Below the pieces are notes generated by a model, which had not been told where the DNA came from, searched no databases, and saw only the letters and a program-made list of their open reading frames with translations. Below, in pieces: positions 17,307-26,682 of a DNA stretch of 64,000 nucleotides; the stretch's first letter is position 1, and the number at the start of each line of letters is the position of its first letter. The DNA is from JAQBQB01 sp963757185. GTDB taxonomy: Bacteria; Gemmatimonadota; Gemmatimonadetes; Gemmatimonadales; Gemmatimonadaceae. The position numbers and the translations under genes were made by a program. The DNA lies in assembly GCA_963757185.1 (NCBI GenBank), contig CAVWQI010000005.1, positions 372,001 through 436,000 on the forward strand, given 5' to 3'.

Positions 17307-20300
17307 TCAGCTCTGCACGTCGAGTCTCACTCCCTCGCGAAACGCCGGCAGTGTCTGAAGGTCGACGTGCTGCATGCCTCCCAGGTGAAGCTCTCGCAGC
17401 CGCGGAAGTCTGGTGAGCGCCGCGATCCCCGCGTTGGTGATGCCGGCGATCGAAGAGAAGTCGATCGACTCGAGTGAATCGATCTCCGAGAGATATTGAG
17501 GCGTTCGATCGGTCGCTCTCGTGTAGCTGGCGAAGTACTTGGCGAGTCGCGGCAGCTTCGTGAGGTGCGACGTCGCAACGTCGCCCGTGTCGCGGCAGTA
17601 CATGAGCACCAACGACTCCAGCTGCTCGCAACGGCCGATGTGGCGATAGCCGTCGTCGGGAACGTCCATTGGCATCAACTCGCGGAGTGACGGGAAGCGC
17701 GGGAGCGCCGAGAGGCCCGCGTCGTCGACGTTTTTGCAACTCACCGAAAGCGCGCGGAGCGTCGGGATTTCCGCGAGCGCGGTGAAGCCGCGGGCGCGCA
17801 GGTTGTGACAGCGCCGGCCCCAGATGTATTCGATCGAGCGCGAGCGGCTCAGCGCCACGAACCCGTCGTCGCCGGCCTCGGTGTCCTGGCACATGAGAAA
17901 ACGCAAATGCGGCATCGCGGCGATGTAGGGCATGGAGTCGTCTTTCGCGTCGAAGGCAAGGAAGCCGAGGTGCGGCAGCGAGACGAGCGGCTCGAGCCCG
18001 CCCGACGTGATCGCGAGGTGACTGTCGTCGACGTTGAGCCCGAACAGGCCATCGAGGCCGACCAGCGTCGCCAATCCGCGGTCCGTGATGCTGCCACGCA
18101 ACATCAGCATGTTCGGCCCGGCGTCGGCCGAGGTGAGACCGAACTCCGCCTCACCGCCCTGCCACGATTTGAAGACGGGATAGTCGTGCAGCGCGGCGAG
18201 CCCCGCGTCGGTCACGAGGTCTCCGGCGCGAAGGTGCGTGAGCCGCTCTTTGCCCGCGAGCGCGCGGATCGTTCCGTCGCCGGTGGGCGTCCAGGCGAGA
18301 TCGGCACGCGTCAGCCACTCGCATCGGGCGAGGTGCGCAGTACCGGCGTCGGTGACGGCCGTTCGCCACAACCCCAACCGCTCGAGCTTCGGTAGTCGAG
18401 CGACGATCTCCAATGAGCGATCGGTGATCGGACATCCGCCGAGGTCGAGCTCGCGCAATTCGGTCATGCCTTCGAGGTGCGCGACGCCCGCATCGGTAAG
18501 ATTTTTCGATCCGCCGAGACGCAAGACGGTGACGTGCTCGAGGCGCGAGATTCGCTCGAGGGCGTCGTCGGTCATCTGGCCGTTCGCGTCGAGCCCGGGC
18601 AGGCTCCGGCTTCGAATTGTCGCGATGGCCGCATCCCAATCGCGTGTCCGCGCGAGCGACGGTGGCAGCTCCTCGTTCGGCTTCGCCAGCACGCGAAACG
18701 GCGCGGCCGCCTTGGGGTGAGAATCGGCGGCGTGGTCGACGGTGTGCTCGATCAGGTCGTCCCACGTGGGGAATCCGTTGTCGCGCGCGATCAGCCAACG
18801 CGCGTCTTCGAGCGAGATCGGAACGTCTTCGCCCTCGGTCTTGGGAGGTCTCCCCAGATCGAGCTGGACGTAGCGGCGCATCACCTCCCACGACCTGCGG
18901 TGCCACGTATGCGCCCACAACCGCTCCATCGACTCCGGCGCGCCCGTGCGATACGCGTCGAGGAGGATCGAAGCCATGCTCTGGAAGCGCTCGACGGCGC
19001 CTCGGGCCGCCGGCGTCGCCGCGCGGCGCAACATCGCGGCGACCTCGAACATGCCGAGACGCTCGGCCCTGTCCGCCGCGGTCATGCCGTCGTTGTTGGT
19101 CGGCGACGGGTCGGCGCCGTTCGCGATCAAGAGCTTCGCGACGGCCATCGCGCGCGATTCGTCATCGGGCTGAAGCCACATGAGCGGCGTGTTTCCCCCG
19201 CCCGACACGCGCGCGCGCTCAGGATCCTCGGCCAACACTTCGCGCAGCCGTTCGATCTTGCCGGCGTACGTCAGCTCCCAGACGTCGCGGCTGGAACGGC
19301 TCAGCAGATCGATCATCTCGTGATGCTGAGAGTAGACGGCGGCCCCGAGTGGCGTGTTGCTCCAGTTGGACTCGACGGGATCGATCTCCGCGCCGCGCGC
19401 GATCAAGAGTCGTGCGACGTCGAGCGCGTTGGCGTAGGCCGCATGGTGGAGCGCGCGCTCCTTCTGATTGTTCTCGACGTCCGGGGATACGCCAAGGTCG
19501 AGCAGCAGCGCGACAACGTCCGCGCGGTTGCGGGTCGCGGCCGCGGCCATCGGCTCGGGCGCGCGAAGCAGCTCGGGGCTTCGCTCGAGTTGTGCACGTG
19601 CAGCCTCGCGATCCAACCGCATGGCCGACGCAACGAGCGTCTCGACTGCTGAGAGGGTCACCCGAGTGCGCGTCGCGCCGTAGCGCGCGAGGAGCTCGGC
19701 CATCTCGTTCTCGCCGCGGCGGAGGGCCTCTTCGTACAAGCTTCCCTGAGGAAGATTCTTCGCGGCGGGCGGCGCCGCGTTGGGGTTCGCCCCGTGAGAC
19801 AGACACCACTCGGCCAACTCGAGGTCGTTGTGGCCGATGGCGATCCACAAGTGCCACCGCGCGCCGGAGCCGTAGCCGCCCTGCGACAGCATCGACCACT
19901 CGGGATCGTCCCAGTCGGCCGTGCGGCCGCGACGCACCGAGTACTCGTACATCAGCTTCAGGTACCACAACACGTTTCCGTGGAAATGGATGTTGTAGAT
20001 GACCTGACCGTTGTAGTCGCCGGGCGAGGACGCGAACTCGGCGCCGCTGTCGAGCAGAAGCCGAACGAGCTCGTCGCGCCTCGGATGCGGCGGGCGATCC
20101 TCTTCGCCTTCGCCGATCGCGCCGACGAGCGGCGTGTAGCGGCTGCTGCCGGCCATGAAGTAGTCGTTCGGATCGGCGCCGTGGTCGAGCAACGCGCGAG
20201 CGATCGCCACCGCGTTCTCGTCTACCGCGGTGAGCGGAAGCCGCGTGAAACAGAGATAGAGGAGCGGCGTCCAGCCCTTCGGACCCCAGTCCTTCAGCAG

Positions 20301-20810
20301 AAGATCGCGGCCGCGCCCTGCCCCGCTACGCGCGCTTCGCTCGGGTCCGTCGCGCGTTCGCGCGAGCTCCGGTCGTTCTTCCAGGTCGTGCAGGACGCCG
20401 GCGAGGTCGCCGCAGACGACTTTCGTATAAAAGTTCGCATTCGCGATCTCCGGATAGCGCTCGAGAAGGCGCATGGCGGTGCCGCGGGCGCGCACGTGGT
20501 CCGGCCCTCCGCGGACGTGGTGGTCCGGACACGCGTTGTCGAGGAATCGCGAGACCAGCTCCTCGGTGACCCGGCCAGCCGGCCCGACTCGGGTGAAATG
20601 CTCTTTGAGCGCGGCCCAGCCCGCGAATCCCAGCTCGCGCGCGAGCGCATGCTGGATGGTGCGGAGCGTCGGTGTGGCGGCGGCGTCGGGCAACGCTTTC
20701 GCGAGCCGCACGCGCGCGTCCTCGACGTTCTCGCGAAGCGCCTTGAGCCAGCGCTTCGCCTCCCTCTTGAGGCCCTCGAGGGAGTCCGTGGGCGCAATAC
20801 GCCTGGACAT
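17307..20810 (-). CDS. Large ankyrin-repeat plus leucine-rich-repeat protein (1167 aa)
   Basis: The N-terminal module (SLEGLKREAKRWLKALRENV, LRTIQHALARELGFAGWAALKEHF) is typical of bacterial ankyrin proteins of this kind. Residues about 130-620 carry ankyrin-like units such as GWTPLLYLCFTRLPLTAVDENAVAIARALLDHGADPN and ALHHAAYANALDVARLLIARGAEIDP. A second copy of the N-terminal-like module appears near 650-700 (WEVMRRYVQLDLGRPPKTE, ARDNGFPTWDDLIEH). From about 760 to the end are leucine-rich repeats (VTDAGTAHL, ITDRSLEIVARL). There is no signal peptide or membrane helix, so it is probably cytoplasmic and binds proteins. The partner is unknown. Confidence 0.85.
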   Translation of the reverse strand: MSRRIAPTDSLEGLKREAKRWLKALRENVEDARVRLAKALPDAAATPTLRTIQHALARELGFAGWAALKEHFTRVGPAGRVTEELVSRFLDNACPDHHVRGGPDHVRARGTAMRLLERYPEIANANFYTKVVCGDLAGVLHDLEERPELARTRDGPERSARSGAGRGRDLLLKDWGPKGWTPLLYLCFTRLPLTAVDENAVAIARALLDHGADPNDYFMAGSSRYTPLVGAIGEGEEDRPPHPRRDELVRLLLDSGAEFASSPGDYNGQVIYNIHFHGNVLWYLKLMYEYSVRRGRTADWDDPEWSMLSQGGYGSGARWHLWIAIGHNDLELAEWCLSHGANPNAAPPAAKNLPQGSLYEEALRRGENEMAELLARYGATRTRVTLSAVETLVASAMRLDREAARAQLERSPELLRAPEPMAAAATRNRADVVALLLDLGVSPDVENNQKERALHHAAYANALDVARLLIARGAEIDPVESNWSNTPLGAAVYSQHHEMIDLLSRSSRDVWELTYAGKIERLREVLAEDPERARVSGGGNTPLMWLQPDDESRAMAVAKLLIANGADPSPTNNDGMTAADRAERLGMFEVAAMLRRAATPAARGAVERFQSMASILLDAYRTGAPESMERLWAHTWHRRSWEVMRRYVQLDLGRPPKTEGEDVPISLEDARWLIARDNGFPTWDDLIEHTVDHAADSHPKAAAPFRVLAKPNEELPPSLARTRDWDAAIATIRSRSLPGLDANGQMTDDALERISRLEHVTVLRLGGSKNLTDAGVAHLEGMTELRELDLGGCPITDRSLEIVARLPKLERLGLWRTAVTDAGTAHLARCEWLTRADLAWTPTGDGTIRALAGKERLTHLRAGDLVTDAGLAALHDYPVFKSWQGGEAEFGLTSADAGPNMLMLRGSITDRGLATLVGLDGLFGLNVDDSHLAITSGGLEPLVSLPHLGFLAFDAKDDSMPYIAAMPHLRFLMCQDTEAGDDGFVALSRSRSIEYIWGRRCHNLRARGFTALAEIPTLRALSVSCKNVDDAGLSALPRFPSLRELMPMDVPDDGYRHIGRCEQLESLVLMYCRDTGDVATSHLTKLPRLAKYFASYTRATDRTPQYLSEIDSLESIDFSSIAGITNAGIAALTRLPRLRELHLGGMQHVDLQTLPAFREGVRLDVQS

Positions 20811-21135
20811 GATCCTCCTCCCGTAGACGCCTGAAGTCCGCTGAGTACAGGCCGGAAGAAGGTTCGAGCAACGAGCGAACGAACCAGTTGGGTGGGATTG
20901 CTCCCTTGCCGCGGACAGGAGGCGCCCCAGCGCGCGCTACTCGAAGACTGCGACGGCGTGTGAGTCGTGTCAATCGCGACGCCCGTCGCTCCGGCGAGGT
21001 GCGGCGTCTGCGAAAGAAGCTTTAGCGCCCGCGACCGTTGACCTGAGCCATGAAAATCCTAGACTGCCCGCTGTCCGGGACAGTACGGTTGCGGACGTCC
21101 GCCCCTCCCGAGCCCGCCGTAGTCGCGCGAGTCAT
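20811..21135. other. Intergenic region between the ankyrin gene and mgtA
   Basis: This 325-base divergent gap contains a perfect dyad, CTGTCC-G-GGACAG (21071-21083), 53 bases before the mgtA ATG. That could be an operator. No M-box riboswitch or proline-rich leader peptide was recognised. The mgtA start has only a weak ribosome-binding site. Confidence 0.5.
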
Positions 21136-23838
21136 ATGACCTCGAGCGTTAAGGGCGCCCCGTCCCGCGCCTCGCACACACAGACCAAGAACGGCGGCCG
21201 AACGAACGGCGCGCAGGCCGACGCTCGCCTCGCCGAGCTCGCGTACTGTGACGCGGAGGGAGCTTTCGCGTCGCTCGACACCAACCGCAACGGGCTGACC
21301 GACGACGAGGTTCGCGCTCGCCGCCTGCGCTACGGACGAAACGATGTCGCGCACGAGAAGCCGCCGACGTGGTACGCCGAACTGGCGCGCGCGTTCGCGA
21401 ACCCGTTCAACTTCCTGCTGACGACGCTCGCCGTCGTCTCGGGGCTGACGGGCGACAACGAGGCGATGGTCGTCATCGGCGTGATGGTGGTGTTCAGCAC
21501 CGGACTTCGCTTCGTGCAGGAGTTCCGCTCGAACAAGGCCGCCCTGGCACTCAAGGCTCTCGTTCGCACAAGCACCTCGGTCGAACGCGCCGGTGACGAG
21601 TTCGACCCCGCGAGCACCCCGGTCACGCGGCGGCGCGAGATTCCGTTGGACGAGTTGGTCCCCGGAGACATCGTCTATCTGTCGGCGGGGGACATGATTC
21701 CGGCCGACCTCCGCGTCGTGGCCGCGAAGGACCTGTTCGTGAGCCAGTCGGCGCTCACGGGCGAGGCGCTCCCGGTTGAAAAGGCTGACCGGGCGCCGCG
21801 TCCCGCGACGACGCCGGCGCTCGCCGAACTGCCTACGGTTTGCTTCATGGGCACGAGCGTCGTGAGCGGCACCGCGACCGGCGTCGTCGTCGCGACCGGT
21901 GGCGACACCAGTTTCGGTCGTCTGGCCAAGGGGCTCGCCGGGCCACGCGACGACACGGCCTTCGACATCGGCGTGAAGAAAGTGAGTTGGCTGTTCATCC
22001 GCTTCATCGCGGTGATGGTGCCGATCGTCTTTCTACTCAATGGGCTCAGCAAGGGAAACTGGGTCGAAGCGCTGCTCTTCGGTCTCGCCGTCGCCGTCGG
22101 GCTCACCCCCGAGATGCTGCCGATGATCGTCACGACGAACCTGGCAAAGGGCGCCGTGACGATGGCCCGCCGAAAAACCGTCGTGAAGCGACTGAACGCG
22201 ATCCAGAACTTCGGCGCGATGGACGTGCTGTGCACGGACAAGACCGGGACGCTCACGCAGGACAAGGTCGTCCTCGAGCGGCACGTCAACGTCGTGGGAG
22301 AGGAGGACGACCTCGTTCTCGCGCTCGCGTACCTCAACAGCTTCTACCAGACGGGGCTCAAGAACCTGCTCGACGTCGCCGTCCTCGAGCACGCGGAGCT
22401 TCAGCGCGAATTGGCGATCGACAAGGCGTACGGGAAGGTCGACGAGATCCCGTTCGACTTCACGCGGCGGCGGATGTCGGTCGTCGTCGATCACGAGCAC
22501 CGCGACCATCAGCTCATTTGCAAGGGCGCCGCCGAGGAGATCCTGGCGGTCTGCAAGTATGTGCGCGACGACAGCGCTCAGCTCGACTCCGCGCGCGTGC
22601 TCGAGCTCGAGGCCGAGCGGCGCGAGGACGCACGCGATCTGGTGGCCGAGATGAACGAAGACGGTTTCCGCGTGGTCGCGGTGGCATATCGAGCGTTTCC
22701 CACCGCGCACGGCCCGTACTCGGTCGCCGACGAGTCGGAGCTGATTCTCGCCGGGTTCATCGGCTTCCTCGACCCGCCGAAAGAATCCGCGGCTCCGGCG
22801 CTCAAAGCGCTTGCGGCTCAGGGCATCTCCGTGAAGATCCTCACGGGCGACAACGACCTCGTCACGCGCAAGATTTGCCGCGACGTCGGTCTCGACGTCG
22901 GACACATCGTGCTCGGCAAAGAACTGGCGGCACTCGACGATGCGGCACTAGGCGCGATGGCCGAAGGGCACTCCGTATTCGCCAAGCTCACGCCCGACGA
23001 CAAGACGCGCATCGTGCGCGCGCTCAAGGCGCGCGGGCACACGGTGGGATTCCTCGGCGACGGCATCAACGACGCGGGCGCGCTCCGGCAGGCCGACGTC
23101 GGCGTCTCCGTGGACTCGGCCGTCGACATCGCGAAAGAGTCGGCCGACATCATCCTGCTCGAGAAGAGTCTCTTGGTGCTCGAGGAAGGTGTCGTCGAAG
23201 GGCGTCGCACGTTCGGAAACACGATCAAGTACATCAAGATGACGGCGAGCTCGAACTTCGGAAACGTGTTCAGTGTTCTGATCGCGAGCGCGTTTCTGCC
23301 GTTCCTGCCGATGCTGCCGGTGCAGCTGCTCACGGTCAATCTGCTGTACGACTTCTCGCAGGCTGCGATCCCGTGGGACGACATGGACCCGCAGTACATC
23401 CGCGTTCCACGAAAATGGCGCGCCGACGACATCGGCCGATTCATGATCTTCGTCGGCCCGGTCAGCTCCATCTTCGACGTCGGGACGTTCCTCCTGATGT
23501 GGTACATCTTCGGGGCGAACGCGCCCGCGCACCAAGCACTGTTCCAATCGGGGTGGTTCATCGAGTCGCTGGCGACACAGACGCTCATCGTGCACATGAT
23601 TCGCACAGCGAAGCTTCCATTCTTCGAGAGCCGGGCCACGACACCGGTGCTGCTCACCACGGGCGCCATCATCGCGGCGGGTCTCATTCTTCCGTTCATC
23701 GCGTTCGGGCGCAAACTCGGCCTGGTCCCGCTCCCCGGGAGCTATTTCCCCTGGCTCGTGACGATCCTGCTGTCGTACGCCGTGCTCACCCAGATCGTGA
23801 AGGGGTGGTACATTCGTCGCTTCGGCTCGTGGCTCTGA
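21136..23838 (+). CDS. mgtA: Magnesium-importing P-type ATPase (MgtA/MgtB, type IIIB)
   Basis: The protein is 900 aa, the usual length. It has the P-type ATPase order: actuator domain with SALTGEALPVEK, the phosphorylated Asp in DKTGTLTQ, KGAAEEIL, KILTGDND and GDGINDAGALRQADVGVSVD. The stretch VGLTPEMLPMIVTTNLAKGAVTMARRKTVVKRLNAIQNFGAMDVLCTDKTG is diagnostic of MgtA-type magnesium transporters. About ten membrane helices are visible, including four to six after the catalytic domains. It would import magnesium using ATP. It is divergent from the ankyrin gene; the hydrolase gene follows 33 bases later on the same strand. Confidence 0.95.
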   Translation: MTSSVKGAPSRASHTQTKNGGRTNGAQADARLAELAYCDAEGAFASLDTNRNGLTDDEVRARRLRYGRNDVAHEKPPTWYAELARAFANPFNFLLTTLAVVSGLTGDNEAMVVIGVMVVFSTGLRFVQEFRSNKAALALKALVRTSTSVERAGDEFDPASTPVTRRREIPLDELVPGDIVYLSAGDMIPADLRVVAAKDLFVSQSALTGEALPVEKADRAPRPATTPALAELPTVCFMGTSVVSGTATGVVVATGGDTSFGRLAKGLAGPRDDTAFDIGVKKVSWLFIRFIAVMVPIVFLLNGLSKGNWVEALLFGLAVAVGLTPEMLPMIVTTNLAKGAVTMARRKTVVKRLNAIQNFGAMDVLCTDKTGTLTQDKVVLERHVNVVGEEDDLVLALAYLNSFYQTGLKNLLDVAVLEHAELQRELAIDKAYGKVDEIPFDFTRRRMSVVVDHEHRDHQLICKGAAEEILAVCKYVRDDSAQLDSARVLELEAERREDARDLVAEMNEDGFRVVAVAYRAFPTAHGPYSVADESELILAGFIGFLDPPKESAAPALKALAAQGISVKILTGDNDLVTRKICRDVGLDVGHIVLGKELAALDDAALGAMAEGHSVFAKLTPDDKTRIVRALKARGHTVGFLGDGINDAGALRQADVGVSVDSAVDIAKESADIILLEKSLLVLEEGVVEGRRTFGNTIKYIKMTASSNFGNVFSVLIASAFLPFLPMLPVQLLTVNLLYDFSQAAIPWDDMDPQYIRVPRKWRADDIGRFMIFVGPVSSIFDVGTFLLMWYIFGANAPAHQALFQSGWFIESLATQTLIVHMIRTAKLPFFESRATTPVLLTTGAIIAAGLILPFIAFGRKLGLVPLPGSYFPWLVTILLSYAVLTQIVKGWYIRRFGSWL

Positions 23839-23871
23839 GCCGGCTCTACCACCTACCGCACCGAGCACCTC

Positions 23872-24969
23872 TTGATACGTCGATCGGTCGTGACGATCGC
23901 CGCCTGCGTGATGGCGGCGGCTCCCGCGGCGCACGCGCAACGCGTCGACCGCGCCGAGCACCATCAGTTCGTCATCGACAACTTCAAGACGGAAAGCGGT
24001 GTCGTCTTGCCGAGGGCGATCGTGGTGTACGGCACGTACGGACGCCTCAACGCCGCGCACGACAACGCGATCCTGCTGCCGTCGCACTACATGGCGAACC
24101 ACCATGGGTATGAGTGGCTGATCGGGCCGGGACGCGCGCTCGACACCGCGACGATGTTTCTCGTCGCGACGGAGCTCTTCGGCAACGGACACTCGTCGTC
24201 GCCGAGCAATACGCCGGAGCCGTTCCACGGACCGCGGTTTCCCGTGACGACGATTCGAGACAACGTCGAGGCGGTTCACCGGCTACTCGTCGAGGATCTC
24301 AAGATCACGCACCTGCGAGCCGTGATCGGCTTCTCGATGGGCGCGCAGCAAGCCTTCCAGTGGGCGGTGAGCTATCCGGATTTCGAGGATCGGATCGTCG
24401 CCACGTCCGGCACGGCGAAGACCTACGGCCACGGCGTCGTCCGACTCGAGGGGCAGATCGCCGCGCTCACCGCGGACCCGACGTTCAACAGCGGCGACTA
24501 CACCACGCCGCCGAAAAAAGGCATGGAAGCGTTCGGCATGGTGTGGGCCGGGTGGCTCTACTCGCAGGAGTGGTGGCGGCGGGAGCTGTGGAAGACTGTC
24601 GCACCGCCGGGAACGACGTTCGATCAGTACGTGAACACGTTCCGCACGAACTTCCTATCGGCGGCGGACGCCAACGACGTAATCCTCCAGGCGCGCACGT
24701 GGCAGCGGCACAACGTCGGCGCGACGCCCGGTTTCGACGGCGATGTGGAGCGAGCACTCAAGTCGATCAAGGTGCCGTTTCTGTACATGCCGTCGGAAAC
24801 GGATTTGTACTTTCCGATGACCGACGCACGCTACGAGCAGCAGTTCATCGCGAAGGTGCAGTTCACGCCAATTCCCTCGCTCTGGGGGCATCCCGCCGGC
24901 GCCGGCGCGAGCCCCGAGGATCGCGACTTCCTCAACACGACGATCGCCAGGTTCCTCGCCGGGAATTGA
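23872..24969 (+). CDS. Secreted MetX-like alpha/beta-hydrolase
   Basis: A TTG at 23872 gives a good signal peptide (MIRRSVVTIAACVMAAAPAAHA), and no ATG fits better. The 365-aa protein has the alpha/beta-hydrolase nucleophile elbow GFSMGAQQAF and the early YGTYGRLNAAHDNAILLPSH typical of homoserine acetyltransferase-like proteins. The catalytic Asp should lie in SETDLYFP and the His in LWGHPAGAG. The export signal argues against a biosynthetic acyltransferase, so a periplasmic esterase or hydrolase is more likely. It may be co-transcribed with mgtA. Confidence 0.82.
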   Translation: MIRRSVVTIAACVMAAAPAAHAQRVDRAEHHQFVIDNFKTESGVVLPRAIVVYGTYGRLNAAHDNAILLPSHYMANHHGYEWLIGPGRALDTATMFLVATELFGNGHSSSPSNTPEPFHGPRFPVTTIRDNVEAVHRLLVEDLKITHLRAVIGFSMGAQQAFQWAVSYPDFEDRIVATSGTAKTYGHGVVRLEGQIAALTADPTFNSGDYTTPPKKGMEAFGMVWAGWLYSQEWWRRELWKTVAPPGTTFDQYVNTFRTNFLSAADANDVILQARTWQRHNVGATPGFDGDVERALKSIKVPFLYMPSETDLYFPMTDARYEQQFIAKVQFTPIPSLWGHPAGAGASPEDRDFLNTTIARFLAGN

Positions 24970-24991
24970 GCGAAGCGTCAGTCACGACTCG

Positions 24992-25702
24992 TCAACGGCC
25001 GCTCTCGACCAGCAACTCGCGTTGGGTGATCGCAGGTTGGTCGACGCGCTCAGCCAGAATCGACTGGTAGACGAGGAGCAGCACCGCTCCGAGCGTCACG
25101 ATCTTCTGCGCCGTTACCTGCACGACGAGCCCGATCGGAGTCGTAGCGCGCGGTCCAAAGTCGAGAACGACGACGTACGCCGTCAGCAACGCGATCATCG
25201 CGACCCAGGCCACACCGGTGCGCGACGACCGCTCGCCACGACTCGCCGCGAGCCCCAGAAAGAGCGGCACCACGGGAAACACACGGAACGCCAGCTTGGT
25301 GAACAGCACGTGTGTGGACCGGAAACGGTTCTCGGGCGTGGCCGCGACGCCGATGAAGCACGCGCAGACGAACACGCCGGCGACGACCGCGAGTCGAATC
25401 AGCGGGACCGCGCGCGCCGAGCGCGAATATACTCGTGCCAGTCCGGCGAGAATGCCCGCCATGCCGACGACCAACACGACGAGGCTGACCACGAAGAGCA
25501 CCGAGCCGATCGGATTCGGCTGGCCGCTGAAGGTGACGGTGGCGCCGAGGTCGCTGAAGAAGTTGTGAAAGAACTGATATCCCGACGTCGACCGGTCGCG
25601 ATACGTGCCGCCGGGATACACGAGCATCGCGACGACGACGCCGGCGGCCGCGAACGCCGCGGCGCGCCGTCCCCACGCGAAAAGTCCGCGCTCAGTCGGC
25701 AC
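24992..25702 (-). CDS. DUF998-like integral membrane protein
   Basis: The GTG at 25702 gives 236 aa with six to seven membrane helices. The first loop contains YPGGTYRD, GYQFFHNFFSDLG, the kind of motif found in DUF998-like membrane proteins. A central HVLFTKLAF and late helices complete the pattern. No catalytic motif is seen. The gene overlaps the end of the AraC-type regulator by 11 bases, so the two are an operon and the regulator may control it. Confidence 0.72.
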   Translation of the reverse strand: MPTERGLFAWGRRAAAFAAAGVVVAMLVYPGGTYRDRSTSGYQFFHNFFSDLGATVTFSGQPNPIGSVLFVVSLVVLVVGMAGILAGLARVYSRSARAVPLIRLAVVAGVFVCACFIGVAATPENRFRSTHVLFTKLAFRVFPVVPLFLGLAASRGERSSRTGVAWVAMIALLTAYVVVLDFGPRATTPIGLVVQVTAQKIVTLGAVLLLVYQSILAERVDQPAITQRELLVESGR

Positions 25703-26564
25703 GCAGACACCGCTGGTACGACGCCGGCGTAATGCCCAGGTACCGCTTGAACTGCGTCGTGAGGTGGCTCTGGTCGGCGAACCCGGTCATCGCCGCGACG
25801 AACGAGCACGGCATCCCCTGGGCAAGAAGTCGCGTGGCGTGCCTGATTCGCGTTTGCACGAGGTATTGATGCGGAGAAAGCCCCACGGCGCGCGTGAACA
25901 CGCGCACAAGATGGAAGGGAGATACCCCGATTCGTAAGGAGAGAGCCTTCAGCGAGGTCTGGGTGTTGTCGCCGTAACAGTCGTCGAGCAGCTCGCGCGC
26001 GATGTGGACGACGCGCGGTTCAGCCGTTCGGTCCGACGCCGACATCGAACCGCGCCGCCGGTGACGATGGACGAGCAGGCCGACGGCGTTCGTGAGCGCC
26101 TCTTCCGCAGAGTGACATGCCACCGTGTCGCCGCTCACGGCGTGCTCGAGTCGTCGCAGCTGCGACGCGACCGCGTCGTCGAGGATCACCGGCGCCTCGA
26201 GGTCAGTCTCGCCGCCGACGACGTCATCGAAGCAGTTAGCGACGACCTCGGCAGGAACGTGGGCGGCAAGGTACTCGAGAACGCCCGCTCCGGGCGCCAC
26301 AGACCCGGTGTGAACTTCGCCGGGCGGAATGACCACGACCTCGCCCGGTCGCGCCAGGTGCACGGCTCCGCGGTACCACAACGTTCCGGCGCCGCGCAGC
26401 ACCAGACCGATCGTGAAGAAGTCGTGCGTGTGCTTGGGGAAGCTTTGCGCATGATAGGACGTTCGCATCAACTCGACAGAGCTTCCGCCCGCCATCGGCA
26501 CGGCGGCGATCTCAGCACGATCGCGGCGCGCGAGAGAGCCGGCATCCGGAATGCGCACGCTCAT
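25692..26564 (-). CDS. AraC-family transcriptional regulator
   Basis: The ATG at 26564 gives 290 aa; a TTG at 26600 would add 12 residues. Residues about 20-130 form an AraC-type cupin sensing domain (SFPKHTHDFFTIGLVLRGAG, VVVIPPGEVHTG). The C-terminal 100 residues carry two helix-turn-helix motifs: LKALSLRIGVSPFHLVRVFTRAVGLSPHQYLVQTRI and the signature CSFVAAMTGFADQSHLTTQFKRYLGITPASYQR. The ligand is unknown. It is upstream of and overlaps a membrane protein gene. Confidence 0.92.
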   Translation of the reverse strand: MSVRIPDAGSLARRDRAEIAAVPMAGGSSVELMRTSYHAQSFPKHTHDFFTIGLVLRGAGTLWYRGAVHLARPGEVVVIPPGEVHTGSVAPGAGVLEYLAAHVPAEVVANCFDDVVGGETDLEAPVILDDAVASQLRRLEHAVSGDTVACHSAEEALTNAVGLLVHRHRRRGSMSASDRTAEPRVVHIARELLDDCYGDNTQTSLKALSLRIGVSPFHLVRVFTRAVGLSPHQYLVQTRIRHATRLLAQGMPCSFVAAMTGFADQSHLTTQFKRYLGITPASYQRCLRAD

Positions 26565-26682
26565 CGCCCCGCGAGCCTCGGCCACGTCAAGAATCCACAA
26601 GACACCGGATCGGCACCGTCTCTAATTGCAAGCATTCGCACGTGTCGCGGGTCATGAGGCTCGATTCCGTCCGAGGAATCCC

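Noticed and set aside
21084..21135. Magnesium riboswitch or leader upstream of mgtA
   Set aside because: No M-box-like secondary structure or leader reading frame could be recognised by eye.
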